Assembly (NCBI RefSeq): GCF_026626885.1
Contig: NZ_JAPNOA010000059.1
Location: 327-64,326 of the forward strand
DNA: 64,000 nt
Direction of reading: 5' to 3'
From: Parathalassolituus penaei
Lineage (GTDB): Bacteria > Pseudomonadota > Gammaproteobacteria > Pseudomonadales > Oceanobacteraceae
The translations under genes were made by a program, and so were the position numbers. This document shows positions 17,746-26,270 of this stretch, piece by piece; the first letter of the stretch is position 1, and every line of letters begins with the position of its first letter. Below the pieces are notes generated by a model. It saw nothing but the letters and a program-made list of their open reading frames with translations. It did no database searches and had not been told where the DNA came from.

Positions 17746-20637
17746 ATGTTCTCGCCACGCTATTGGTCGTTTTTACTGATTATTGTTGCCGCCATCGTCT
17801 ATTCGGTGATACGACATGTTATTCAGGAACCCGTGGTTGAACCGGCCACTGAACCGGCACAAACACCGGAAGTAGCCGTTTCGGCGCCCCAGGAGGATAC
17901 CCTGAGCAACTCCGATGATCCGTATCAGTATCGTTATCTGACCCTCGATAACGGCCTGAAAGTCCTGTTGGTATCTACCCCGGATACCGACAAGGCGGCT
18001 GCCGCCCTGACAGTTGATGCTGGCAGTGCCGATGATCCGGCTGGTCGCGAAGGTCTGGCGCACTTCCTGGAACATATGCTGTTTCTGGGCACTGACCCCT
18101 ACCCGGATGCCGGAGAATACCAGGCCTTTATGAGCCGCCACGGCGGAAGCCACAACGCCTTCACCGCCTACAACCAGACCACCTATTTTTTCTCGATCAA
18201 CAACGATGCCCTGAGCGACGCTCTTGATCGTTTTGCACCGTTTTTTATTTCACCACGCTTTGACGAAGCCTATGTTGATCGAGAGAAAAACGCGGTAAAT
18301 GCCGAATACAGCGCCAAGCTGAAAGAAGATTTCCGCCGCATTTTCTCGGCCGAAAAACAGGCCATGAACCCGCAGCACCCGTATTCCCATTTCAGTGTTG
18401 GCAATCTCGACACCCTCGCCGACCGCCCTGACAGCAAGGTGCGTGATGATCTGGTGCAGTTTTATCAACAGCACTACAGCGCCGACCGCATGACCCTGGT
18501 ACTGGCCGCCAACTACCCGCTGGAGCAGCTGCAGGAATGGGCCACAACCCGCTTCGCCGCAGTCCCAGACCGCCAGATTGCCGCCCGTAGCGCACCCGAG
18601 CCAATGTTCCAGCCAGGTCAGCTGCCACTGGATCTGAACGTTGAGCCGGTAAAGGAAATTCGTCGTCTGCAGTTCACCTTCCCGATGCCGGAAAGCCTGT
18701 CGCTGTACCAGAACAAGCCGATCCAGTTGCTGACCACCCTGCTCGGTCATGAAGGTGAAGGCAGTATTCTGGCGCTGCTCAAACAAAAAGGCTGGGCCGA
18801 AAGTCTGACCGCCGGCAGCTCGCTGGCAACCACGTTTGAATCCAATATCGTGGTGCAGATCGAGCTGACCATGAGTGGTCTGCTGCATGTGGATGACATC
18901 ACCCGTATCCTCGACCAGTACATCAGCCTGCTGAAACAGGGTCCGCTGCCAGACTACCTGATGACAGAACAGCAACAACTCGCGCAGCTGGCTTTCCGCT
19001 TCCGCGAGCAGGAAGACATCAGCGATTACGTGGTACGCCTGAGCAGCAATATGCTGGTGTACCCACAAGCAGACATCATCCGTGGTGACTACAAGTGGCA
19101 ACCGGCCAGCCAGCAACAGCTACAGCCGTATCTGGATGCCCTTGATACTCACAACATGCTTCGCACCCTGATCGCACCGAACGTCACCACCGAAACCGTT
19201 GATCCCTGGTACAACACCCCGATCCGTATTCGCCCGTCGTCTTATGTCGCCGCGGCCAGCAACCCGAGTGATCTCGACCAGCTGCACCTGCCAGTGGCCA
19301 ACCCGTTTATTGCCAGTGATCTCGAAGGCCATGCCCGCAGTGGCGTCAGCCAGCCACAACAACTGGTCAACAAACCGGGCGAAAACGTCTGGTTCTACCC
19401 GGACAGCGAGTTCCACCAGCCGGTGGCGCGTATGATTCTGCAGCTGCAGCGTCAGGACCTGTCAGAGCCACGTCGGCTGCTGATTGCCCAGCTCTATACC
19501 CGTGCCGTCAACGAAGCCCTGAACACCTACAGCTATCCGGCCAGTCAGGCCGGGCTCGACTACAACCTGTCGGCCTCCAGCCAGGGCATCCTGCTGTCAC
19601 TGAACGGTTATCAGGACAAACAGCCAGAGCTGCTGAGCCGGGTGTTAAAAGCCATGCAGTCCGTCAGCATGAGTGATGACGAATTCAGCCGTTACCAGGC
19701 ATCGGTACGCCGTTCACTGGAAAACCAGCAGAAAGCCACACCGTATGAGCGTGGTCTGACCGAACTGAAACGCACCATCTACGAACCGTCCTTCAGCGAA
19801 GAACAGCTGCTGGCCGAACTGCCGAATGTCACCCGTGCCGATGTTGAACAGTTTGCCGCCGACCTGCAGGCCACCAGCGCCACCCGCCTGTATATCCACG
19901 GCAACATCAGTGACGAACGAGCACAACAACTGACCAGCCTGATTGAACAGCAGTACCCGGCTACCGACGGCCAGCAAACCAGTCCGCAAATCCTGCGCCT
20001 GCCTGCGGGCCGTTATCAGAAAGAGCTGGGACTGGAACATCCAGACAAGTCTCTGGTGCTGTACATGCAAGGCACTGACAACAGTGATCACGAACGTGCC
20101 ACCGTGGCCCTGCTCGGACAGATTCTCAGTGCACCGTATTACCAGAGCATTCGTACCGAACAGCAGCTGGGTTACATCGTGTTTGCCACGGTTTATCCAC
20201 AACGTAGCGTACCGGGCCTGGTCTTTGCCGTGCAGTCCCCGACCACAGGGCCAGCGGAACTGTATGCACGCAGCGAAACCTTCCTGAATGGCTATCGTGC
20301 CACTCTGGCTGCCATGACTGATGCCGAGTTTGCCTCGTTCCAGAGTGGCCTGGTGACACTGCTCACCGAGCCTGCCAAAAACATGGGCGAAAAAGCCGAA
20401 CGTTTCTGGCGTGATCTGGATATTGGCCGCACCAGCTTCGACACCAACAGCGCCATCGCGGCAGAAGTTGCCAAGGTCAGCCGCGACGAAGTGGTCGCCA
20501 TGTTTGACAAGATGATTACCCGCAACGAAGTGCCATGGCTGGCGCTGGTACAAGGTGGCAGCCTCGAAGGCTGGACAGCCGCCAGCAGCATTGATCGTAG
20601 CCAGCTGCCGGTGTTCAACCCTCGTCCTGCCCAGTAA
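17746..20637 (+). CDS. M16-family zinc metalloprotease, pitrilysin/insulysin-like
   Basis: A 963-aa protease. Residues ~6-24 are a hydrophobic N-terminal signal/anchor, followed by a Pro/Thr/Glu linker, so the enzyme is periplasmic or membrane-tethered. The active site is the inverted zinc motif H106-F-L-E109-H110, with the third ligand E187 exactly 77 residues after H110, the pitrilysin spacing. GLAHFLEHMLFLGTDPYPD and GGSHNAFTAYNQTTYFF are classical family blocks. The second half contains the inactive repeat domains, including RTEQQLGYIVF, the conserved substrate-binding motif of insulysins. The size matches protease III. It presumably degrades small peptides in the periplasm. Confidence 0.92.
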   Translation: MFSPRYWSFLLIIVAAIVYSVIRHVIQEPVVEPATEPAQTPEVAVSAPQEDTLSNSDDPYQYRYLTLDNGLKVLLVSTPDTDKAAAALTVDAGSADDPAGREGLAHFLEHMLFLGTDPYPDAGEYQAFMSRHGGSHNAFTAYNQTTYFFSINNDALSDALDRFAPFFISPRFDEAYVDREKNAVNAEYSAKLKEDFRRIFSAEKQAMNPQHPYSHFSVGNLDTLADRPDSKVRDDLVQFYQQHYSADRMTLVLAANYPLEQLQEWATTRFAAVPDRQIAARSAPEPMFQPGQLPLDLNVEPVKEIRRLQFTFPMPESLSLYQNKPIQLLTTLLGHEGEGSILALLKQKGWAESLTAGSSLATTFESNIVVQIELTMSGLLHVDDITRILDQYISLLKQGPLPDYLMTEQQQLAQLAFRFREQEDISDYVVRLSSNMLVYPQADIIRGDYKWQPASQQQLQPYLDALDTHNMLRTLIAPNVTTETVDPWYNTPIRIRPSSYVAAASNPSDLDQLHLPVANPFIASDLEGHARSGVSQPQQLVNKPGENVWFYPDSEFHQPVARMILQLQRQDLSEPRRLLIAQLYTRAVNEALNTYSYPASQAGLDYNLSASSQGILLSLNGYQDKQPELLSRVLKAMQSVSMSDDEFSRYQASVRRSLENQQKATPYERGLTELKRTIYEPSFSEEQLLAELPNVTRADVEQFAADLQATSATRLYIHGNISDERAQQLTSLIEQQYPATDGQQTSPQILRLPAGRYQKELGLEHPDKSLVLYMQGTDNSDHERATVALLGQILSAPYYQSIRTEQQLGYIVFATVYPQRSVPGLVFAVQSPTTGPAELYARSETFLNGYRATLAAMTDAEFASFQSGLVTLLTEPAKNMGEKAERFWRDLDIGRTSFDTNSAIAAEVAKVSRDEVVAMFDKMITRNEVPWLALVQGGSLEGWTAASSIDRSQLPVFNPRPAQ

Positions 20638-20643
20638 TCCTCC

Positions 20644-20670
20644 GGCCGGGGCTGCCCGTCAGCCCCGGCC
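20644..20670 (+). terminator. Hairpin after the M16 protease gene
   Basis: GGCCGGGGCTG (20644-20654) pairs perfectly with CAGCCCCGGCC (20660-20670) around CCCGT, starting 7 nt after the stop codon. Only a short TTTGT follows, so termination efficiency is uncertain. Confidence 0.5.
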
Positions 20671-20727
20671 CCGGTTTGTACCGCGCCTCATCCAGCCTTG
20701 ACCTCGCAACCACGAACGGAGCCAGCC

Positions 20728-22203
20728 ATGAACCAGTGGATTGCCCTTGCCGATATCCGTCTCGACAGCCATTACCGTCAGCTGCCGGATCACCTCTATC
20801 ACGAGGTGGGTCCAGAGCCCCTGCCCGACCCGCGCATCATCAGCACCAACCACAAGGTCGCCGAACAGCTGGGTATTGATCCCTGCTCACTGGACCCGCA
20901 ACTGCTGGCGCAGTGGTTGGGCGGACATCAGCTGCCACCGGGGTCCAACCCGCTGGCGATGAAATACGCAGGCCACCAGTTTGGTGTGTATAACCCGCAA
21001 CTGGGTGATGGCCGCGGTTTGTTACTCGGCGAACTGGTGCATGCTCAGGAACACTGGGACCTGCACCTGAAAGGCGCTGGCCATACCCGTTATTCGCGTA
21101 TGGGCGACGGCCGTGCGGTATTACGCTCCAGCATTCGGGAATATCTGGTCGGCGAAGCCCTGACCGCGCTGAATATTCCGTCAACGCGAGCGTTGGCGCT
21201 GTGCGCCACCAGCCTCAAGGTACGCCGTGAAATGGTCGAAAATGCCGCCACGATTTTGCGCGTCAGTCGCTGCCATGTGCGTTTTGGTCACTTCGAACAC
21301 CTGTACTACAGCCGTCAGCACGAAGCCCTGCGCGAGCTGGCGGATTATTGCCTGCAACGTTTTTATCCACAGTGCCTGCAAGCCGAAGACCCGGTACTGG
21401 CCATGTTCCGCACCATCGGCCGCCGCAGCGCGGCCATGGTGGCCGGTTGGCAGGCTTATGGATTCCTGCACGGCGTGATGAACACCGACAACATGTCGAT
21501 TCTGGGCGAAACCTTCGATCACGGCCCGTTTGCCTTCATCGATACCTGGAAAGAAAACGCCGTGTATAACCACACCGATGAACTCGGTCGTTATGCCTTC
21601 AGCAAACAGCCGGACGTGGTGCACTGGAACCTGTCGGCGCTGGCGCAAGCACTGCTACCTCTGACCACTCTGGAAGGCCTGAAAGCCGCGCTGGATGAAT
21701 TTCCGGAACAATTCAAAAACGCCTATCAGGCGCGTATGCGCGAACGTCTCGGACTGGCCAGCGAACTCCCCGGTGATGAAGAGCTGATCAGCCATTGGCG
21801 CAGCCTGCTGAATCAGTACGAACTCGACTACAACCCGCTGTACCGGGCACTGGCGCTGGCCCAGACATCCCGGGCCAATGGCGAAGCCGACCTCGATGAA
21901 CTGGAGCTGATTCCCTGGTTACCGGTACTACAGGAATGGTTGCCGCTGTACCGCGCGCGTTTGCAGCAGGAACAACGTTCCAGTGGGGATCGCAAGACGG
22001 CCATGCTGGCGGTGAACCCGGCCTATACCCTGCGCACTCATGTAGCCCAGCACATCATTGATGCGGCCGAAAAAGGCGATTACGCCCCACTGAACCAGTG
22101 GTTACAGGTACTGCAGAATCCGTTTGTGGATCATCCGGGTCTGGAAGACTGGAAAAAGGCCCCACAGGGCAGTGGTTTTGTGATGCTGAGCTGTTCGTCG
22201 TAA
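20728..22203 (+). CDS. selO: SelO-family protein adenylyltransferase (YdiU)
   Basis: A 491-aa pseudokinase-fold AMPylase that transfers AMP to protein hydroxyls and is linked to redox stress. Family blocks are in order: KYAGHQFGVYNPQLGDGRGL near residue 85, DLHLKGAGHTRYSRMGDGRAVLRSSIREYL, then GVMNTDNMSILGETFDHGPF, which carries the conserved Asn-Asp metal-binding region, and a C-terminal FVMLSCSS ending two residues after the conserved Cys. The ATG at 20728 is preceded by ACGGAG. A strong bidirectional terminator follows. Assignment is by motif and length. Confidence 0.92.
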   Translation: MNQWIALADIRLDSHYRQLPDHLYHEVGPEPLPDPRIISTNHKVAEQLGIDPCSLDPQLLAQWLGGHQLPPGSNPLAMKYAGHQFGVYNPQLGDGRGLLLGELVHAQEHWDLHLKGAGHTRYSRMGDGRAVLRSSIREYLVGEALTALNIPSTRALALCATSLKVRREMVENAATILRVSRCHVRFGHFEHLYYSRQHEALRELADYCLQRFYPQCLQAEDPVLAMFRTIGRRSAAMVAGWQAYGFLHGVMNTDNMSILGETFDHGPFAFIDTWKENAVYNHTDELGRYAFSKQPDVVHWNLSALAQALLPLTTLEGLKAALDEFPEQFKNAYQARMRERLGLASELPGDEELISHWRSLLNQYELDYNPLYRALALAQTSRANGEADLDELELIPWLPVLQEWLPLYRARLQQEQRSSGDRKTAMLAVNPAYTLRTHVAQHIIDAAEKGDYAPLNQWLQVLQNPFVDHPGLEDWKKAPQGSGFVMLSCSS

Positions 22204-22252
22204 GCCACAACACAAGGCCCACGCATCCGTTGCTTGCCACATCACAGGCATA

Positions 22253-22281
22253 AAAAAACGCCGGTATAACCGGCGTTTTTT
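22253..22281. terminator. Bidirectional intrinsic terminator, selO/porin
   Basis: A perfect 13-bp stem (22253-22265 with 22269-22281, loop ATA) has A-runs on its left and T-runs on its right, so it can act on both strands. It sits between the convergent selO stop (22203) and the porin stop (22352). Confidence 0.9.
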
Positions 22282-22351
22282 CTGGGTGAACCGGGGTGAC
22301 GGTTCACCTTGCTCCTGACTGTTGTGGTGCTTGTGGCACCACAGGCAGTTA

Positions 22352-23446
22352 TCAGAACTTCAGGACAGCACCAACAGACAGAGCGTATGGGTTGGCATCA
22401 GCAACAGTTTTCAGTTTGTTGCCGTGACCACCGTCGACACCGTTGAACTTGGCGTTGTCTTCGTTGTGAGTGCGGGTAGCTACACCGTAAACCGCCAGGC
22501 TTTCAGTCAGAGTCTTCTGGGCACTCAGGGAAACCATGGTGGCACCAGTGTCTTCCATATCTTTGGCATCACCAGCTTGCAGAACCTGGCCAGCGTAGAA
22601 CCACTTGTCAGCCTTGTAACCCAGCTGTGCGCCGTAGGCTTTACGGTTCAGAGCACCGGTGTTGCGAACGTTTTCGCCCAGACCTACAGCAGTCCAGTCA
22701 CCCATCTTGTAGCTGACAACGGCACGCAGAATGTCTGCATCGGCATCAGCGGAGTAGTTGTTCCAGTGGTCGTAAGCAACGGCCACGCTCAGTGGACCCT
22801 GGTTCAGGTCAACACCCACGGCGTGGAAAGTTTGCTTGCTGTCGTCAACGGTTTTGGCGATGTTGTTGGCATTACCGGCATCAGAAGAAGCCTGGGCAGA
22901 CACCACCAGGTTACCGCCTTCGATGTTACGGATGTAGCGGCCCAGAACCATGTTGTTAACACGGGTATCGAACTTGTTGCCGCCAGCAGCGCTGGCACCA
23001 AAGATGGCGCCGTAGTCAGCTACGTGGTCTTTGAACAGATTTTTGCCCATGGTCATTTTGCCCAGGGTGTCGTGACGACCGCCCAGAACTTCAAAAGTCA
23101 TGGCTTTGTCGGCCAGGTAACGAGCACCCAGGTAGCTGTTACGGGAAGCCAGGTAACCCGTGGTAGAGTCGCCACCATCAACGTTGAAACCGGATTCGAT
23201 CTGGTAGATCACCTTCAGGTTTTCCAGACCGCTTTCCAGTTCACCCTTCAGACCAAAACGGGAAGAGTTGGAAGACAGGTTCAGGGAACCATCAGACAGG
23301 CCAGTAGCGTAGCTTTTCTGATCTTTGGAAACATCAGAGTTTACGTAATCAGCTGACAGGTGCAGTTGGCCGTAAATAGTAGCCTGTGGAGCAGCAAAAG
23401 CTACTGCAGGAACAGCGGCAGCAATCATCAGGGCAATCTTTTTCAT
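22352..23446 (-). CDS. General diffusion porin
   Basis: A 364-aa outer-membrane trimeric porin. MKKIALMIAAAVPAVAFA is a signal peptide cleaved after AFA. The mature protein begins APQATIYGQLHLSADYV, a typical first strand, and ends in ...ALSVGAVLKF, with the terminal Phe needed for BAM-dependent insertion. SRFGLKGELESGLENLKVIYQIESGF is the conserved porin block (the Gram_neg porin family of beta/gammaproteobacteria). Loop 3 probably corresponds to the GKMTMGKNLFKDHV...FGAS stretch. The codon set is narrow and optimal, as expected for a highly expressed gene. The ribosome site is GAGAGA just upstream of ATG. Confidence 0.92.
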   Translation of the reverse strand: MKKIALMIAAAVPAVAFAAPQATIYGQLHLSADYVNSDVSKDQKSYATGLSDGSLNLSSNSSRFGLKGELESGLENLKVIYQIESGFNVDGGDSTTGYLASRNSYLGARYLADKAMTFEVLGGRHDTLGKMTMGKNLFKDHVADYGAIFGASAAGGNKFDTRVNNMVLGRYIRNIEGGNLVVSAQASSDAGNANNIAKTVDDSKQTFHAVGVDLNQGPLSVAVAYDHWNNYSADADADILRAVVSYKMGDWTAVGLGENVRNTGALNRKAYGAQLGYKADKWFYAGQVLQAGDAKDMEDTGATMVSLSAQKTLTESLAVYGVATRTHNEDNAKFNGVDGGHGNKLKTVADANPYALSVGAVLKF

Positions 23447-23518
23447 TTGGTCTCTCTCGCTTTTATATCAGATACCGGTCCACGGGGTTAATAACCGGCA
23501 CATAAGTGAACGGCGCGG

Positions 23519-23548
23519 ATTCTAGCCACTTCTGAAATAAAAATGAAA
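23519..23548 (-). promoter_or_regulatory. Candidate sigma70 promoter of the porin gene
   Basis: On the minus strand TTTCAT (23543-23548) and TAGAAT (23519-23524) stand 18 bp apart, giving a leader of roughly 65 nt before the porin start. The -10 is one change from consensus and the -35 is weak, as often seen in regulated porin promoters. It was read by eye only. Confidence 0.35.
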
Positions 23549-23741
23549 CTACCCTGAAAGAAAAAAATGCAATTATAGAAATATTTTTTACTTCTCCACA
23601 AAAACTACACTTCTGTAATGAAACTGTCACAGATGTGTCATACAGTGGACGACTATTTTGCCAAAACTGATTGCTTTATCTTTTAAAAACAATCAGTTGC
23701 CTAAAACAAGACATTCCAGGCCAGCGTCCTGACACTGGTAC

Positions 23742-23774
23742 AAAAACGCCACCATCAGTTACCCGATGGTGGCG
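23742..23774 (-). terminator. Intrinsic terminator of the TIGR03546/03545 operon
   Basis: Read leftward, CGCCACCATC (minus strand, 23774-23765) and GATGGTGGCG (23756-23747) form a 10-bp stem followed directly by five T (23746-23742). It is placed 80 nt after the stop of the gene at 23854. Confidence 0.85.
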
Positions 23775-23853
23775 CCCCAAAAGTGTTGAAGAATAATTCC
23801 GACAGAAAAAAAATGCTCAACAAATGAGCAGGACAATCATATCGGAATATAGT

Positions 23854-25650
23854 TCAGAGTATTTTCTTTATCTGTTCACCAACCGCTGATTTGGCTTTGT
23901 CTTTTGCTTCCTGCTTTTTCTGATCGGCATATTCTTTAAGCTCGGCTTTAGCCAATTCTTCAAGTTTTGTAAAACGATCAGCAAGACTTCCATCCATATC
24001 ATTTATAGCCTTCAGATCATCTGCATAAGAACCGGCATATTGGTCGATACGCTCATTGATTTTCTTCTGCAAACGCGCCTCCAGTTCATCCTGTTTGGCA
24101 CGCAGACGCTGGGTAAAGGCTGCACTCAGACGACGATCAAGATCTGATCCCAGCTCCACCTTCGGCGAGGACAACTCACCATTGGCAGCCGCGCGAATGT
24201 TGAACTCCTTGACGGTTTGAAGGGCACTGGTGAGTTCTTTGGCAAACAGGGTCTGCCCGCTACCACTGAAACTGGCACTGGCCATCTGCATATCCAGCTT
24301 GCTGCTGAGTTTGCCCGCCGACACGTTGGCCGATGCCTGCACCTGGGCCTTGGCTGCATCCAGACGGGTTTCACCAATGCCCAATTCAACCGCTGGCATC
24401 TGCCAGTCGCTGCTGGTCAGCGTGAAGGAGTCCGTCGCCGGTTTCTGACGGTGGTCCAGTACCAGTTTCAGGTTCAGGGATTTCGCCGATGGCATATCCA
24501 CCCCTTCCGCCGTGAACTGCATTGGACGTCCAATCAGGCGCTGCTGGCCAGTAATGTCAATCGCCTCACCTGCCAGCTTGCCGACCGAGGTTGTGGCGTT
24601 GATATGAGCCTTGCGAATCAGGAAATCCGGCCATGGATCAGCACTTGGGAAGTGCACAAAACGGCCTTCCGGACGTGGCACCTCCGGCTCTTCAACACCG
24701 TCAGTGCTGTTCATCTTATCGAGCCAGGGTGACAATTCCTGATACCAGTGCAACAACCAGGCGGCCCGATTACCCACATCGTCACCAAACAGCAAGCCAC
24801 TGAGATTCACCGCCCCTTCAGCGTTCAGCTGATACTTGGCGCGAATACTGGCAAGGTCAGCAGCCGGTGCATCGCGCAGGGTCTTTAACTTGTCGGAGAG
24901 ATCGATGCGGGTTTCTCCGATCAGATCACGGGCACTGGTGATGGCCTTTTTATCGGCCTTGAAGCGAGCACGCAGCTCATCCAGCTTCTGCTTGCGCTGC
25001 TGAAAATCCTGCAATGAGGTGATGTTATTGGCGGTCAGCGCCTGCACTTCTTCCTGATAGGCCAGCAGGGCTTTTTCATCTGGCAGTCCTGCGACAGCCT
25101 CATTGACCTGCTGTTTGCGGGCATCAAAGGTGCTCACCAGAGTTTTGCCTGCAGCATCGGTTTGTAACGACTCACGCTCCAGAATCTCTTCCGCCGATGG
25201 CAGTTCCGCCATCAGCTGTGATGCCAGACCAGAATCCTCCTTGCTGCCTGCAGAACCGTCCAAGGCAGAAGATGCAGATGCCGATTGTGGAAGGGCCCCC
25301 GACACCGTACGAGCAGTGTTGAACTCCAACCCATTAATCGACAGCTCCTGAATAATGGTCTTGCCCAGAAACAGAGGCCCGACTTCCAGCGAGGCTTCTG
25401 CACGATCAACCTCAAACAGGTTTTCCATCGGCTGACTGGCATTCGCGACCGTCAGGCCACGAATCTCCACCCCGATGGGTGAAAACATCATACTGACGCT
25501 CTGAACATCCACTCGCGCCCGCGCCACCTTGCTGCCGAGAGTTTCGATACTGGCGCGAATCAGCCACGGTGCCAGCAACAACCAGATGGCTGCCAACAGG
25601 GCAACCACCGCCGCAAAACCAGCCAGACCAGACCAACGAATCCATTTCAT
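23854..25650 (-). CDS. TIGR03545-type conserved envelope protein (AsmA-like)
   Basis: A 598-aa protein with one N-terminal membrane anchor (residues ~8-30), then RASIETLGSKVARARVDVQS...GVEIRGLTVANA...GKTIIQELSINGLEF, an AsmA-like opening in which the chain is exported and rich in short beta segments. The middle contains long Lys/Glu/Ala-rich helices (residues ~170-270) likely forming a coiled coil, and the C-terminus is again charged helical. Pairing with the small multi-span protein immediately upstream matches the TIGR03545/TIGR03546 neighbour pair known from many gammaproteobacteria, function unknown. The two genes are separated by 5 nt and surely co-transcribed. Confidence 0.75.
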   Translation of the reverse strand: MKWIRWSGLAGFAAVVALLAAIWLLLAPWLIRASIETLGSKVARARVDVQSVSMMFSPIGVEIRGLTVANASQPMENLFEVDRAEASLEVGPLFLGKTIIQELSINGLEFNTARTVSGALPQSASASSALDGSAGSKEDSGLASQLMAELPSAEEILERESLQTDAAGKTLVSTFDARKQQVNEAVAGLPDEKALLAYQEEVQALTANNITSLQDFQQRKQKLDELRARFKADKKAITSARDLIGETRIDLSDKLKTLRDAPAADLASIRAKYQLNAEGAVNLSGLLFGDDVGNRAAWLLHWYQELSPWLDKMNSTDGVEEPEVPRPEGRFVHFPSADPWPDFLIRKAHINATTSVGKLAGEAIDITGQQRLIGRPMQFTAEGVDMPSAKSLNLKLVLDHRQKPATDSFTLTSSDWQMPAVELGIGETRLDAAKAQVQASANVSAGKLSSKLDMQMASASFSGSGQTLFAKELTSALQTVKEFNIRAAANGELSSPKVELGSDLDRRLSAAFTQRLRAKQDELEARLQKKINERIDQYAGSYADDLKAINDMDGSLADRFTKLEELAKAELKEYADQKKQEAKDKAKSAVGEQIKKIL

Positions 25651-25655
25651 GTCTG

Positions 25656-26162
25656 TTACCCCGCCAGTGATTGATACATACGGTAGAAGTTGGAGGCTTT
25701 GATCACCTGCACAATCTTCAGCTTGTTAACCTGTTCCATCACCCGCTCACGATACTGGCGAATCAGCACATTGCTGACCACATACAGAACCGGCGCACAC
25801 ACCAGCCCCAGAATCAGTCCGCCCATGGTCAGGGTGTTGTTAAACGCGGTCATCCGCCAGAACTCACTCTGGTACAGACCGGTAAAGAATTCGCGCCAGT
25901 CGGGATTGGTCAGCACGGCTTCACCAATGCGAATCGACAGCGGATCAACCAGCAGAGCAACCAGCGAGAAAAACGCCAGTCCGACCAGAAAACCGCTGAT
26001 ATTGGTACGTAACACCAGCACCAGAAGCAGCAGTAACAGGTTGTGGAAACTCCACATAGGGGTAAAGGCCACCAGCATTCCGAATACAAACGCCAGGGAA
26101 ATCTGACCCGGTTCCGATTCGGAATTCAGGGCCTTGAGCAAGTTGGCCAGCATACTGAGCAT
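25656..26162 (-). CDS. TIGR03546-type small integral membrane protein
   Basis: From ATG 26162 (AAGGA seven bases upstream) the product is 168 aa. It opens MLSMLANLLKALNSESEPGQ followed by a first membrane span (ISLAFVFGMLVAFTP), then a second Leu/Val-rich span near 50-75 and further spans to ~135, with a basic C-terminus. This matches the DUF2062-like TIGR03546 family of unknown role. Longer starts (26168, 26210) are possible but the ribosome site best fits 26162. Confidence 0.75.
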   Translation of the reverse strand: MLSMLANLLKALNSESEPGQISLAFVFGMLVAFTPMWSFHNLLLLLLVLVLRTNISGFLVGLAFFSLVALLVDPLSIRIGEAVLTNPDWREFFTGLYQSEFWRMTAFNNTLTMGGLILGLVCAPVLYVVSNVLIRQYRERVMEQVNKLKIVQVIKASNFYRMYQSLAG

Positions 26163-26228
26163 AGGCATGTCCTTCTGCAGAAATGAAAATGGCCACCCGC
26201 AGGCAGCCATCCGGAGAGAGTCTGACTA

Positions 26229-26259
26229 TAAAAGCCGTCGGTGATGATTACCACCGACG
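26229..26259 (-). terminator. Intrinsic terminator of the RND operon
   Basis: On the minus strand CGTCGGTG and CACCGACG (26259-26252 with 26243-26236) pair around an 8-nt loop. The stem is followed by GCTTTTAT. It starts 12 nt after the RND transporter stop. Confidence 0.7.
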
Positions 26260-26270
26260 AGCCTGCAGAC

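Larger units (their letters stand above)
23447..23853. other. Intergenic region upstream of porin
   Basis: About 400 nt with no supported gene. It is A/T-rich around 23520-23700, holds the porin 5' leader and a candidate promoter, and at 23742-23774 the terminator of the leftward gene that ends at 23854. A small hairpin with TGCTCA and TGAGCA arms lies near 23812-23829. I see no small RNA signature I could defend. Confidence 0.5.

Noticed and set aside
22322..23356. 344-aa plus-strand frame opposite the porin
   Set aside because: Produced by the narrow codon use of the porin gene. No ribosome site and no recognisable fold.
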